From Peribacillus simplex (GTDB lineage Bacteria; Bacillota; Bacilli; Bacillales; DSM-1321), in assembly GCF_001578185.1 (NCBI RefSeq), contig NZ_CP011008.1, forward strand, positions 2,570,001-2,634,000: DNA of 64,000 bases, in the 5' to 3' direction. Every line of letters starts with the position of its first letter. The stretch's first letter is position 1. Under the pieces are notes generated by a model. That model searched no databases and was not told the origin of the DNA. It saw nothing but the letters and a program-made list of their open reading frames with translations. The translations under genes were made by a program, and so were the position numbers. Of the stretch, positions 9,284 through 18,348 are shown piece after piece.

Positions 9284-9314
9284 ATAGTCTCCTCATTTTC
9301 ATTATTATTCTTAT

Positions 9315-9917
9315 TTAATTGTTATCTATTTTGTTTTTCCAAAAAAGGTATTCTTTCATATTATCAATATCAACAAACCATTTTTCCTCATAAAAAGGAA
9401 CAAGTATCCCCTGTTCTTTCTTCGCCATTAGAATCTGTCTTGCTCCTCGGTCTCCTCGTAAAAGGTGAATGTCGGAAAAGAGGTCTTTGTCAATAAGTAT
9501 GGGAGGTCGTATACAACCATGAAAACTAGAGGCAACAAAGGCGTAATTAGGGTTTCCTTTGTATATTTCGATGAGTTTGTTTATCATATTTGTTGTTATA
9601 AAGGGCTGATCAGCAAGTAAAATTATTACGGCGTCCGAATGTATGTTGTTTGCTGATCGTATACCTGTTTGGAGTGAATGGGATTGACCTGCTCCAGGTT
9701 CTTTAGTTTCGACCGTAATTATTTTTTCAGAACAAAAACCTGATAAATCCAGGTGGTTTAAATGATTTGAAATTATGATAATATCGTTAAGTTCAGATAG
9801 AACCGCTTTTTCTAATCCCCATCTTCCCATTTCTTTATTTCCTAATGGCAATGTTAATTTATTTGTACCCATTCGATAACTATTTCCAGCGGCCAAGTAT
9901 ACCCCAGTTATTTTCAT
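9315..9917 (-). CDS. pucB: MobA-like nucleotidyltransferase for molybdenum cofactor maturation
   Basis: A 200-residue NTP-transferase (MocA/PucB family). The N-terminal LAAGNSYRMG motif (8-17) is the variant of LAAGxSxRMG that binds the nucleotide, and ILLADQPF near 100 is the metal-binding aspartate strand. MocA-type enzymes attach CMP to Mo-molybdopterin to give the MCD cofactor used by xanthine dehydrogenase. The gene overlaps the XdhC-like gene by ATGA and is followed by the Mo subunit, which supports a dedicated maturation role. Confidence 0.82.
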   Translation of the reverse strand: MKITGVYLAAGNSYRMGTNKLTLPLGNKEMGRWGLEKAVLSELNDIIIISNHLNHLDLSGFCSEKIITVETKEPGAGQSHSLQTGIRSANNIHSDAVIILLADQPFITTNMINKLIEIYKGNPNYAFVASSFHGCIRPPILIDKDLFSDIHLLRGDRGARQILMAKKEQGILVPFYEEKWFVDIDNMKEYLFWKNKIDNN

Positions 9918-10864
9918 TCCGGATGTTCCTTCATTCTTTTATGCTGAATTAATTCAGCTATAATGCTAACAGCAATCTCGAATGGGCCGTTCGCTCCAAT
10001 TGATAAACCGATAGGTGAGTGTATATTATTAGGGATTTTCGTGCCAAATAAACTGGCTGTACGTTTTTTGGAACCTAAAATGCCTATATAGGATAATGAC
10101 TGATCCATCATTAGTGAAAGTATTTCTTTATCTCTTTGAAAGTTATGAGTCATGATGATAACATAATCATCTTTTTTAAAAGATAATTGTTCCATAATTT
10201 CAGTTGGGAATCCTACAATATGGCTAACTGCGTCGGGTATATTATTTTCGTTACAAAGCTCGGACCTCCAATCGCAAACAGTAACTAAAAACCCTATTGA
10301 GGCAGCCATTGTGACAACTGGATATACATCACATCCAGCTCCAAAAATGATTAAACGAGGTTTAGGTATAATCTTTTGCATATAAATAAAGCTAACATCT
10401 TTATCTTTGGGTGCATTGTGATTCTCATCCTCTGGTCGGAAAGAATACCCCAATAAGTTCCAATCACCATCTAGCTCAATTTGATGAACGATTACCTTAG
10501 CTTCTTTAATGGAAGCCAAGACATATGAAAGATGTTCTTTTAATTTATGGTCAACATACTCCAGTAATATATATATAGTGCCGTTACAACCTGTTCCAAT
10601 ACCCCATTCTAGATCTTCATCACTTTCCATGTGATATACAAAGGTCTCTGTATTTTTCCTTTCGAAAACTCTGCAAGAATGAAGAATAAGGTCTTCCTCG
10701 ATACAACCAACACTAATTATGCCTAGAGATGAACCATCTTTTTTTATAAGCATGGAGGTACCTTCACGCAAGTATGCTGAACCTTCCACATGAATGATGG
10801 TAGCCAATACACACTCCATAGAGGTCGATTGAACCTCTTCAAGGATCGTATACATTTGATTCAA
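9914..10864 (-). CDS. pucA: XdhC/CoxI-family molybdenum cofactor insertion protein
   Basis: A 316-residue protein with the two XdhC domains: an N-terminal XdhC_CoxI domain (about 10-80, containing SVGCIEEDL) and a C-terminal Rossmann domain (about 165-300, LIIFGAGCD and GILGSKKR). The family binds and sulfurates Mo cofactor and delivers it to the hydroxylase. The start is a TTG seven bases after AGGAGG. It is the first gene of the six-gene operon running to 5132. I found no clear PucR-type box upstream, so its regulation is not visible. Confidence 0.85.
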   Translation of the reverse strand: MNQMYTILEEVQSTSMECVLATIIHVEGSAYLREGTSMLIKKDGSSLGIISVGCIEEDLILHSCRVFERKNTETFVYHMESDEDLEWGIGTGCNGTIYILLEYVDHKLKEHLSYVLASIKEAKVIVHQIELDGDWNLLGYSFRPEDENHNAPKDKDVSFIYMQKIIPKPRLIIFGAGCDVYPVVTMAASIGFLVTVCDWRSELCNENNIPDAVSHIVGFPTEIMEQLSFKKDDYVIIMTHNFQRDKEILSLMMDQSLSYIGILGSKKRTASLFGTKIPNNIHSPIGLSIGANGPFEIAVSIIAELIQHKRMKEHPE

Positions 10865-11125
10865 TTGTCTTCCTCCTGGTCTCCTATGAGTTCATTCATT
10901 CTATTAATAACATTATGTTGATTTATAAAAAAAATGTGTTTATATAGGGAATAAATAGAATAGAATTATTCTAGCGCGGGCTGAGCACATGGGAAATGTG
11001 GTTTTTCCTGATTTATGCTTTAAAGACTCACAGTCATTTAATCTTTGTATGTAGAGAGTGTATCATTCGATGTTTAAATTAAAGGGGAGGGATATAAGTG
11101 TATACCTATTTTATTGGTAAACAAA
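10865..11125. other. Upstream region of the xanthine dehydrogenase operon
   Basis: AT-rich; it must contain the operon promoter on the minus strand, but I could not pick a convincing -35/-10 pair. A GTG near 11100 after AGGGGAGG opens a short plus-strand frame that runs antisense into the next gene and is not believed. Confidence 0.35.
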
Positions 11126-11148
11126 AAGGAGCAAAAATTTTGCTCCTT
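11126..11148. terminator. Bidirectional hairpin terminator
   Basis: AAGGAGCAAAA and TTTTGCTCCTT form a near-perfect palindrome followed by TTTTTGTTT on the minus strand, 36 bases downstream of the HEAT-repeat gene. Confidence 0.65.
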
Positions 11149-11183
11149 CATCCAATCTTATTTGTTTTCCTTTTGAATAAATT

Positions 11184-11639
11184 TTATCTTTTCGATAAAG
11201 CAGACCAAGTATTTTCAAGCCACTTATCAAAGTCTGCCCCTTTTTCACCCTCATAGGTGTCATATATATCCATTCTCATTTTCTGAAGCTTCTCTTTGAA
11301 TTCAGCATATGAGTGATTTTCTGGTAAACTCTTCTTGATCCTAACTAAGATTTTGGTTAATCCTTTAACCAATTCGCCCTTTTTCCTTGGTGGCAATTGA
11401 ACATCTTCGCCTAATCTTTTCAGTTGACGGTATGCGGACTCTTGAACTTTATATACAGAATCACTATTCATGATATGTTTGAGAATATCGATTACTTGAT
11501 TATTTTTTGACTGGCCTAACTCTTCGATCGCATCTAAACGTTCTCTCCAATTAGATTTGCGATTGGCAGATTTTTTTAATTCCTCATAGTTGGCAGGTAA
11601 CTCGATACCTTTTATTTCTTTGTTATTCAAATGAATCAT
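11184..11639 (-). CDS. HEAT-repeat-like protein
   Basis: A 151-residue, soluble, highly charged protein. Residues 30-75 (WRERLDAIEELG...VIDILKHIM...VQESAYRQLKRLG) look like two HEAT-type helical repeats of the kind found in phycobilisome lyase/PBS repeats; the rest is helical and charged. Such proteins act as scaffolds; no enzymatic motif is present. It starts at an ATG right after AGAAGGAGAA and ends before a strong hairpin, so it is its own transcription unit. Its partner is unknown. Confidence 0.72.
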   Translation of the reverse strand: MIHLNNKEIKGIELPANYEELKKSANRKSNWRERLDAIEELGQSKNNQVIDILKHIMNSDSVYKVQESAYRQLKRLGEDVQLPPRKKGELVKGLTKILVRIKKSLPENHSYAEFKEKLQKMRMDIYDTYEGEKGADFDKWLENTWSALSKR

Positions 11640-11891
11640 TTCTCCTTCTGTCTTTATGTAAATATCGGATATAGTAAAATGTAAATCCGATACTACAATA
11701 ATCCATTACCAAGAATGGTTTATTACATTACTTATTATACCCTTTTCCATATCTTAATATAGTTAAATTTCTTACCGGTCTACTGTATTTTCAATTTAAT
11801 GAACATAAATCGCTATTTTCATCCGCAGATATCCTCTGTATCATTGATCTACAAAGATATTTTCGCCTTCATCTTTAATGGAGAAAAATTA

Positions 11892-11932
11892 AAACATCAG
11901 TAATTTCCAATGAATCAGGAAATACTGACGTT
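11892..11932 (-). terminator. Terminator of the glcDF operon
   Basis: AAACATCAGTAATTTCC pairs imperfectly with GGAAATACTGACGTTT around a 9-base loop, followed by TTTTAATTTTT on the minus strand, 33 bases beyond glcF. Confidence 0.65.
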
Positions 11933-11964
11933 TAATATTCTATAAAGTTTCAGTTTCTCTTTGG

Positions 11965-13296
11965 TCAATCCAAGCCGCAAGCCTTGGCAAGTATTTCAAC
12001 AAGATGCATACTTTTGATTTGGTTTGCTGCTCCCTCCCTTTGAATGCCAATGCTCATTTGCATTTGACAGCCAGGGTTAACGGTCACTACTGCAGTGGCT
12101 TTTGTATCTTTTAGGTTCTTCATTTTTTCATCCAGTATCTTCATGGATTCATTAAAGTGAATGAGATTGTAAATGCCTCCAGATGCACAGCAACGGTCAA
12201 ACCCTTCCATTTCCACATAGGAAACACCTGGTATGGATTGCAATAATAAACGAGGTTCCTTTTGGACCTTTTGAACATTGCGTAAATGACATGAATCTTG
12301 ATAGGAAACGATGCCTTGCCATTCTTCAGTAAAGGGAAGTGGCCCCAATTGATGAAGAATTTGACTGATATCTTTTGATTTTTCCGAGAATGCCCTTGCC
12401 GCCCCAGCCCATTCGTGATCATCAGCCAATAGATGTCCATATTCAAGAAGCGAAGCACCGCAACCTCCTGCGTTATTTACGATTATCTCAGCATCTGATT
12501 GCATGAAGGCTTGGATATTCCTCTTCGCCAATGCTTTTGCTTGTTTTATTTCGCCTTGATGGGAATGCAGTGCACCGCAGCAATTCTGATTTTCAGGGAG
12601 AATGACCTCACAGCCCACAATGGTGAGCAGCTCAATAGTTAAACGATTTATTCGTGACATCATGGAATCCATGATGCACCCAGCAAAAAATGCCACTTTT
12701 AATTTCGTTTCCCCTTTTGCCGGCATTATCGTACCTGTCCGGATTCGTTTGGAGGACGACTCGATGGCTGGAAGTGCTTGCTCTAAATGTGCGAGGGCTG
12801 GGGAAACCTTTTGCAGTACATTCGATGAACGGATAATCTTGGATAATCCTGTTTTTTGATAGAATTGTACTGCACTTCCAATCCTGTTCATCCGTTTTGG
12901 ATATGGAAAAAGATGAACCAATGCCAGCTTTTTGATTTTGTTCATTTTATTTTTTTGGTTGGCTGACGGGGAGTTTTCAATCGCTTCTTTTGCCGCTTCC
13001 AGTATATGTCCGTATGGCACACCGACAGGACATGCGGTTTCACAAGCACGGCAGCCTAAACATAGGTCGATCGGTTCAGCTAAATCTTTTTGGAAATCTA
13101 TTTTCCCTTCGGCTGCCATTTTCACTAGATTGATTCGACCGCGTGGAGAGGCGGATTCAACTCCCATTGATTCATATGTAGGACAAGCTGGTAAACAGTA
13201 ACCGCATTTTACGCATTGGTTTGTCCAATCATAGGCATCAGAATATAAATTATGGGCCACTGCATTTGTCTCGTTCGGTTTGACGGGTAGATTCAT
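11965..13296 (-). CDS. glcF: Glycolate oxidase iron-sulfur subunit
   Basis: A 443-residue protein with two N-terminal [4Fe-4S] motifs (CVKCGYCLPACP near 35 and CLGCRACETACPVG near 80) and two CCG domains (NQNCCGALHSHQGE and FDRCCASGG), the GlcF/LutA-like architecture. It carries electrons from the flavin subunit GlcD to the respiratory chain at the membrane. Its start overlaps the glcD stop (ATGA). As in B. subtilis (ysfC-ysfD), no separate glcE is present. Glycolate is the usual substrate, but D-lactate or other 2-hydroxy acids are possible. Confidence 0.88.
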   Translation of the reverse strand: MNLPVKPNETNAVAHNLYSDAYDWTNQCVKCGYCLPACPTYESMGVESASPRGRINLVKMAAEGKIDFQKDLAEPIDLCLGCRACETACPVGVPYGHILEAAKEAIENSPSANQKNKMNKIKKLALVHLFPYPKRMNRIGSAVQFYQKTGLSKIIRSSNVLQKVSPALAHLEQALPAIESSSKRIRTGTIMPAKGETKLKVAFFAGCIMDSMMSRINRLTIELLTIVGCEVILPENQNCCGALHSHQGEIKQAKALAKRNIQAFMQSDAEIIVNNAGGCGASLLEYGHLLADDHEWAGAARAFSEKSKDISQILHQLGPLPFTEEWQGIVSYQDSCHLRNVQKVQKEPRLLLQSIPGVSYVEMEGFDRCCASGGIYNLIHFNESMKILDEKMKNLKDTKATAVVTVNPGCQMQMSIGIQREGAANQIKSMHLVEILAKACGLD

Positions 13297-14699
13297 GTAA
13301 CCAACACGACCCTTGTCTGGCCTTTATCAGGAAAAATCTTTCCTGGATTCATGATATTATTGGGATCCCATGCTTCTTTAATTTTTTTCATCATATTCAC
13401 CCCTGTTATTCCTAATTCCATTTCCATATATGGTGACTTTAAAGTACCAATACCATGTTCCCCGGAAAGTGTTCCGCCTAGTTCGATTGCGGCTTCAAAA
13501 ATTTCACTGACTGCAAGCTCCACTTTTTTCATTTCCGTAATATTTCGTTTATCGGTAATGATGTTCGGATGTAAATTGCCATCCCCTGCATGACCGAATA
13601 CAACCAAGTTCAACCCATATTTCTCCCGGATTTGGTTTAATCTCTCCATCATCGCCGGTATTTGACTGCGCGGAACAGTTGCGTCTTCAGAAATTTTTGT
13701 AGGACCCATTTGTGTAATGGCCGGGGAAACCGATTTACGCGCACTCCAAATCGTTTGGCGTTCTTCCTCTGTCTCCGCAATCTTGACGTAGGAAGCACCC
13801 TCAGCCCGGCATATATCGGCGCATTTATTGATTTCCTCCTCAATCGCCAAAGGGTGACCATCTATTTCTATGATCAGAATGGCCTCTGCCTGTAGAGGCA
13901 ATCCTGAAGGCCGATAGCTTTCGACAGCACGGATACACGCATTATCCATTAACTCCATGGCTGATGGTAGGATTCCTGACGATAAAATGCTGGTAATGGC
14001 ATGACCGGAGTCGATCAAATGATTGAAGTGGGCGACAAATGTATGTTTTGATTGCGGTTTTGGAATTAAGCGAATGATTGCCTCTGTAACGATGCCCAAG
14101 GTACCTTCCGATCCTACAATCAATCGTGTCAAATCATACCCTGTTACATTCTTTACGGTCTTTCCGCCAGTACGAATGATTTCTCCCGTCGGGGTGACCA
14201 CCTCCAGGCCTATCACATATTCTTTTGTCGTTCCGTATTTCAATCCCTTTGGACCGCTGGAGTTTTCCAATAGATTTCCGCCAATTGTGGCAACATTGGA
14301 ACTGCTTGGATCAGGCGGATAGAACAAGCCGGCGTCTTCAGCCTTTTTATGGATATTTGCCGTTATCACACCTGGAGAGACAATGGCAAGCATATTTTCC
14401 CGATCAATGATCAATTTATCCCGTAAAAGGGTCATATCAAGAACCATCCCCCCTTTAACAGGTAATGGGCCGCCACTTAGCGAAGTTCCGGATCCTCTAG
14501 GGTAAACAGGTATTTTGTGAGTATTAGCCAATTTAACCACCTCACTGATTTCCTCCGCATTTTTTGGCTGTATAACGATTTCAGGTAAATATTCCCCAAA
14601 AGAAGCGTCATAGCTATAACAATACCTTTCTGCCAAATCAAGGTACATTCTATCACTTGGAATTACCTGACTAAGATCGTCCAGGGCTTCTTTCTCCAT
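13293..14699 (-). CDS. glcD: Glycolate oxidase FAD subunit
   Basis: A 468-residue FAD-linked oxidase (FAD_binding_4 about 35-175, FAD-oxidase C-terminal domain about 215-455). The PRGSGTSLSGG loop and ATIGGNLLENSSGPKGLKYG are FAD-binding motifs; HAGDGNLHPN and GEHGIG near the C-terminus are conserved in GlcD and D-lactate dehydrogenases. It oxidises 2-hydroxy acids, most likely glycolate to glyoxylate. The ATG at 14699 lies eight bases after AAAGGAAG and is preferred over a GTG three codons earlier. It is divergent from the racemase-like gene, sharing an 84-base promoter region. Confidence 0.88.
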   Translation of the reverse strand: MEKEALDDLSQVIPSDRMYLDLAERYCYSYDASFGEYLPEIVIQPKNAEEISEVVKLANTHKIPVYPRGSGTSLSGGPLPVKGGMVLDMTLLRDKLIIDRENMLAIVSPGVITANIHKKAEDAGLFYPPDPSSSNVATIGGNLLENSSGPKGLKYGTTKEYVIGLEVVTPTGEIIRTGGKTVKNVTGYDLTRLIVGSEGTLGIVTEAIIRLIPKPQSKHTFVAHFNHLIDSGHAITSILSSGILPSAMELMDNACIRAVESYRPSGLPLQAEAILIIEIDGHPLAIEEEINKCADICRAEGASYVKIAETEEERQTIWSARKSVSPAITQMGPTKISEDATVPRSQIPAMMERLNQIREKYGLNLVVFGHAGDGNLHPNIITDKRNITEMKKVELAVSEIFEAAIELGGTLSGEHGIGTLKSPYMEMELGITGVNMMKKIKEAWDPNNIMNPGKIFPDKGQTRVVLVT

Positions 14700-14783
14700 A
14701 ATTCTCACTTCCTTTCTTTGATGTAATATAATGGTATTCTATTATCCTGCTAGATATAATGAAATAAAAAAGGAGGGTTTTTA

Positions 14784-15425
14784 TTGAAAATAGCACTTAT
14801 TCACGCAACCACAACTGCACTAAAACCAATTGAAATGGCATTTCAGACAGTTGCTCCAAACATTGAACTCCTTCATTTCATGGACACAGGTCTTCTCGCC
14901 TTGATGGAAAAGAGCGGCAAGTTGACTCCGGAAATCATCCGCCGCTTTTCTGCATTAGTGAATATAGCGCATGATTCTGATGTTTCATGCATCCAACTTA
15001 CTTGCTCTGCTTTTAATGACATCACTTCAATCTTGCAACCTTTATACCCCGTTAAGTTATTTCGTTCAGATGAGGCCATGCTTGATGAAGCACTTAGCTA
15101 TGCTAGCATCGGCCTGGTTTCAACCGTAAAAGAAACGCCGATCGCCCTTCAAAATTATTTATTGAATAAGAATCCGGACTGTTTTATCGAATCATTGGTG
15201 GATCCTGGGATCATCCATTTATTATCACAAGGAAAAAGAAAGGAACATGACGATCGGGTTAAAAAGATGGTGGAACAATTGGACGGAAAGACAGAAGTGA
15301 TTTTGCTTTCACAATATAGCATGGAACATATCGCAAAGCAGGTTAATCCCTCTGTGCCAGTCCTAACGGCTCCACTATTGGCCGCCAAAAGGTGTTTGGC
15401 TCATTTGAATGGAACGTTTGGATGA
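14784..15425 (+). CDS. Asp/Glu/hydantoin racemase-family protein
   Basis: A 213-residue member of the Asp/Glu racemase superfamily: KIALIHAT at the N-terminus, the first catalytic cysteine in QLTCSAFND (Cys74), and SIGLVSTV near 108. The second catalytic Cys expected late in the sequence is replaced by LLSQYSM (Ser176/Ser179), so a two-base racemase mechanism is doubtful; maleate-isomerase-like or decarboxylase-like chemistry, or a binding role, is possible. It starts at a TTG seven bases after AGGAGG. It is divergent from glcD and convergent with the ABC importer, which suggests a shared substrate pathway. Confidence 0.78.
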   Translation: MKIALIHATTTALKPIEMAFQTVAPNIELLHFMDTGLLALMEKSGKLTPEIIRRFSALVNIAHDSDVSCIQLTCSAFNDITSILQPLYPVKLFRSDEAMLDEALSYASIGLVSTVKETPIALQNYLLNKNPDCFIESLVDPGIIHLLSQGKRKEHDDRVKKMVEQLDGKTEVILLSQYSMEHIAKQVNPSVPVLTAPLLAAKRCLAHLNGTFG

Positions 15426-15454
15426 GTTTTAGAACTAAGTCTGCATGATCGTGT

Positions 15455-16264
15455 TTAACCGTTTGTATGATGGGAACCACCAAAAACTTTTCCAACACCC
15501 TGAATTTTTTCAAGTATGACGATCAGCAGGACTGATATGAAAATAACCACGCTTGACACGGATGCAACGATTGGATTGTAGGCATCCTGCATTTGCGAGA
15601 AAATCTCGATCGGCAGCGTTCTCATCTCAGGTGATACCATAAAGAGCGAGACCGTTACATTATCAAATGATGTCAAAAATGCGAATAATCCCCCTGAGAT
15701 GGCCGCGGATCCAATTAGCGGCAGTGTCACTTTCATGAATACTGTTAGTGGATTCGCTCCAAGTATGGCCGCGGCCCGTTCGAGATTATAATCAAATCCA
15801 CTTAAACCGGTTAATACGAGCCGCATAACATATGGTATGCAAATGACGATATGGGCAATTAAAAATCCTGTAGATGTACCGGCAAGCATCATTGGTGTAA
15901 AGTACATTAAAAGTGCAATCCCTAAGACTAATTGCGGCACACTTAATGGAGAAGTTAAAAGGGCCGTAATATACGATTTTCCTGGTATATCATACTTTGC
16001 GATGCCAAGGGCTCCCAAAGTTCCGAATATGACGGAGAAAAGGGCAGCTAATGCTGCGAACTTCGCACTATTCAAAAATGCTTCCAAAAATTCAGGTCGC
16101 TCCAGGATCTTGGCATACCATTGCAGCGAGAAGCCTTCAGCCGGAAAACTTGGATAATTGGCACTTGTAAAAGAAGCGGGAATTACGACAATGAGCGGTA
16201 TCAAGATATAGATAATGGCCAACACGGCTACGGCAATCCGAAGGCCGCCAAACGTTTTCATCAT
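15455..16264 (-). CDS. ABC importer permease, PotC-like
   Basis: A 269-residue binding-protein-dependent permease with six predicted membrane segments and the EAA loop (GFDYNLERAAAILGANPLTVFMKVTLPLIGSA). It belongs to the type I family that includes PotC (spermidine/putrescine). Its ATG overlaps the end of the upstream permease gene (CGATGATG), after GGAGGTATTC. It is the last gene of a unit running from the TAXI lipoprotein at 20473, and forms a heterodimer with the next permease. The substrate is unknown; PotABCD-like systems also carry 2-aminoethylphosphonate and opine-type compounds. Confidence 0.87.
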   Translation of the reverse strand: MMKTFGGLRIAVAVLAIIYILIPLIVVIPASFTSANYPSFPAEGFSLQWYAKILERPEFLEAFLNSAKFAALAALFSVIFGTLGALGIAKYDIPGKSYITALLTSPLSVPQLVLGIALLMYFTPMMLAGTSTGFLIAHIVICIPYVMRLVLTGLSGFDYNLERAAAILGANPLTVFMKVTLPLIGSAAISGGLFAFLTSFDNVTVSLFMVSPEMRTLPIEIFSQMQDAYNPIVASVSSVVIFISVLLIVILEKIQGVGKVFGGSHHTNG

Positions 16265-17205
16265 CGGAATACCTCCTTGAATTTCCCTTTTTCAAACGCT
16301 CTGGTAAAGACAGCTACTGATATGACAGTGGTTGCTAATAGAATATAAGAAAGAGCAGATCCGAATGTCCAATGCAGCAAATTATTTATTTGATCATAGA
16401 TGACAACAGGCATCACGGGCACATTGGCTCCCCCCATTAATGCAGGCGTAACATAAGCACTCATTGACAAACTGAATACGAGAATGCAGCCAGATACGAT
16501 ACCAGGGATACTTAACGGCAATGTAATCGAAAAGAACCTTCTGAATGGACTTGCCCCAAGTATCGCTCCTGCCTTATCCAGAGAAGGATCAATATTATAT
16601 AAACTGGCAACGATGGATAAGATCATGAAAGGAAGATATGCATTGGATAGTCCGATCACAACTCCGATTTCCGAAAACAATAGTTTCAATGGTGCATCTA
16701 TTATGCCAAGGGCCATCAAGGTTTGATTAATCGTTCCGTTAGGCAATAGCAAGAGGTACCAGCCAAAATTACGGACGACTATACTTACCAAAAGCGGTGA
16801 TACGATCAAGAGCGTGATATACCCTCTGATCCGCGCCGAGCTTTTGGCCATCGTCAAAGCTACAGGATATCCAAGAAATAAAGCAACCAGGACCGAATAT
16901 AAACTGATTTTGACAGTCAGCCATAAAGAAGATAAATAGTAGCTATCGGAAAAGATTTGTGTATAGTTTTTTAGGCTATATACTGCATCAGCAGCTCCAA
17001 GATTATCAGTGGATATGAAGCTTAAATATAAAATGTATAACATCGGTATGACGAAGAAACCAAATATGAATAGCAGAATCGGCGTTAAAAGGAGTAATCC
17101 AGGCAGCCAGACTTTCCTTTTCTTGAATTTAGGTTCCTTTTGCGGCTCAATAGGATTCGTTTCCTGTTCTATTTCTTGACTAGCATAACTTCTGATGGGC
17201 TCCAT
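16261..17205 (-). CDS. ABC importer permease, PotB-like
   Basis: A 314-residue permease with six membrane segments preceded by a 30-residue charged N-terminal tail. The EAA loop reads NIDPSLDKAGAILGASPFRRFFSITLPLS. Together with the PotC-like protein it forms the channel. Its start at 17205 overlaps the ATPase gene by 37 bases, which indicates tight coupling; GAGGTG lies upstream. Confidence 0.87.
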   Translation of the reverse strand: MEPIRSYASQEIEQETNPIEPQKEPKFKKRKVWLPGLLLLTPILLFIFGFFVIPMLYILYLSFISTDNLGAADAVYSLKNYTQIFSDSYYLSSLWLTVKISLYSVLVALFLGYPVALTMAKSSARIRGYITLLIVSPLLVSIVVRNFGWYLLLLPNGTINQTLMALGIIDAPLKLLFSEIGVVIGLSNAYLPFMILSIVASLYNIDPSLDKAGAILGASPFRRFFSITLPLSIPGIVSGCILVFSLSMSAYVTPALMGGANVPVMPVVIYDQINNLLHWTFGSALSYILLATTVISVAVFTRAFEKGKFKEVFR

Positions 17206-18329
17206 CCAATCAACACCTCACTTCCATTTTGCCATGATGAATCGAAAGCAGAAGTCAATACTTGAATACTTTTCCCCTGTAATAGAACATTGATTTCCCA
17301 TGAGGTACCAAGATAGTTAATTTGGCTAATCCTGGCACGATGGTAATCCAAAGGAGATAAGGAAGTTTCATCAATAGAAAGAATGCGCAGTTTTTCTGGT
17401 CTAATATAAATCTTCACCTCATCTCCGGTTTTCAAATCACTATCATTTCCCATGATATTATCTGCGTCGACATGAGTAATATCAGAACCGATCTTGACTG
17501 ATACTTTCCGCTTGTCCACGGCAGACACTTTCCCTTCAAAACAATTCGATTTTCCGATGAATTGAAAGACGAATTCTGTCTTGGGATGATTGTAAATCTC
17601 AGTTGGGGTACTTATTTGTTCAATTTTCCCTGCATTCATGACCACGACTCGATCTGACATGGAAAGAGCTTCTTCTTGATCATGGGTCACAAAAATGGTC
17701 GTTACGCCAATTTCCTTTTGTAAACGCTTTATTTCGGCCCTTAGTTCATGGCGCAACTTTGCATCAAGGTTTGAAAGCGGTTCGTCAAGCAAAAGGAGCT
17801 CCGGTTCCACTACAAGTGCCCTGGAAATCGCAACACGCTGACGCTGACCTCCTGATAATTCCCTTGGATAACGATTTTCCAATCCTGACATTTTCACTAA
17901 TTCAAGCGCTTTACTTATCTTCTTTTTTTGCTCAGCTTTACCGACCTTGCGTAATTTCAAGCCAAAACTGAGATTTTCATAGACTGTCATATGAGGAAAA
18001 AGCGAATAAGTTTGAAAAACCATTCCTAAATCTCGTTTATAAGGCGGAACCTTCGTAACATTATTGCCCTTAATATGGACCTCACCCCGATCTGCATCAA
18101 GGAACCCCGCAATGAGGTTCAAGGTCGTGGATTTTCCGCACCCCGAAGGCCCAAGAAGAGTGAGTAACTCTCCTTGTTTCACCTCCAAATCGATACCATT
18201 CAGGACAACATTCGCTCCAAATTGTTTAAAAGCGCCTTTTATCTCTACATCATTTTTATTTGACCCAACCCCCTGAACTGCCTCCAGGTGTTGCCTATTC
18301 ATTTCCACATCTTTTTTTAATAATTCCAT
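17169..18329 (-). CDS. ABC importer ATPase, PotA-like
   Basis: A 386-residue ATPase with Walker A GPSGCGKST (60-68), Q-loop MVFQTYSLFP, signature LSGGQRQR, Walker B LLLLDEPLSNLD and H-loop FVTHDQEEA, then a C-terminal TOBE domain (about 290-380), the MalK/PotA subtype. It powers the two permeases encoded just downstream. A 25-residue N-terminal extension before the nucleotide-binding domain is a little longer than usual, so an internal start cannot be excluded. The gene follows the binding protein by 19 bases. Confidence 0.88.
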   Translation of the reverse strand: MELLKKDVEMNRQHLEAVQGVGSNKNDVEIKGAFKQFGANVVLNGIDLEVKQGELLTLLGPSGCGKSTTLNLIAGFLDADRGEVHIKGNNVTKVPPYKRDLGMVFQTYSLFPHMTVYENLSFGLKLRKVGKAEQKKKISKALELVKMSGLENRYPRELSGGQRQRVAISRALVVEPELLLLDEPLSNLDAKLRHELRAEIKRLQKEIGVTTIFVTHDQEEALSMSDRVVVMNAGKIEQISTPTEIYNHPKTEFVFQFIGKSNCFEGKVSAVDKRKVSVKIGSDITHVDADNIMGNDSDLKTGDEVKIYIRPEKLRILSIDETSLSPLDYHRARISQINYLGTSWEINVLLQGKSIQVLTSAFDSSWQNGSEVLIGWSPSEVMLVKK

Positions 18330-18348
18330 GTGATCAACACGCTCCTTT

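Noticed and set aside
10865-11100. PucR box or purine riboswitch before pucA
   Set aside because: No match to the PucR motif and no purine aptamer core could be found.
11100-11250. Plus-strand GTG frame after AGGGGAGG
   Set aside because: It runs through the bidirectional terminator and antisense into the HEAT-repeat gene; protein-like content is not evident.
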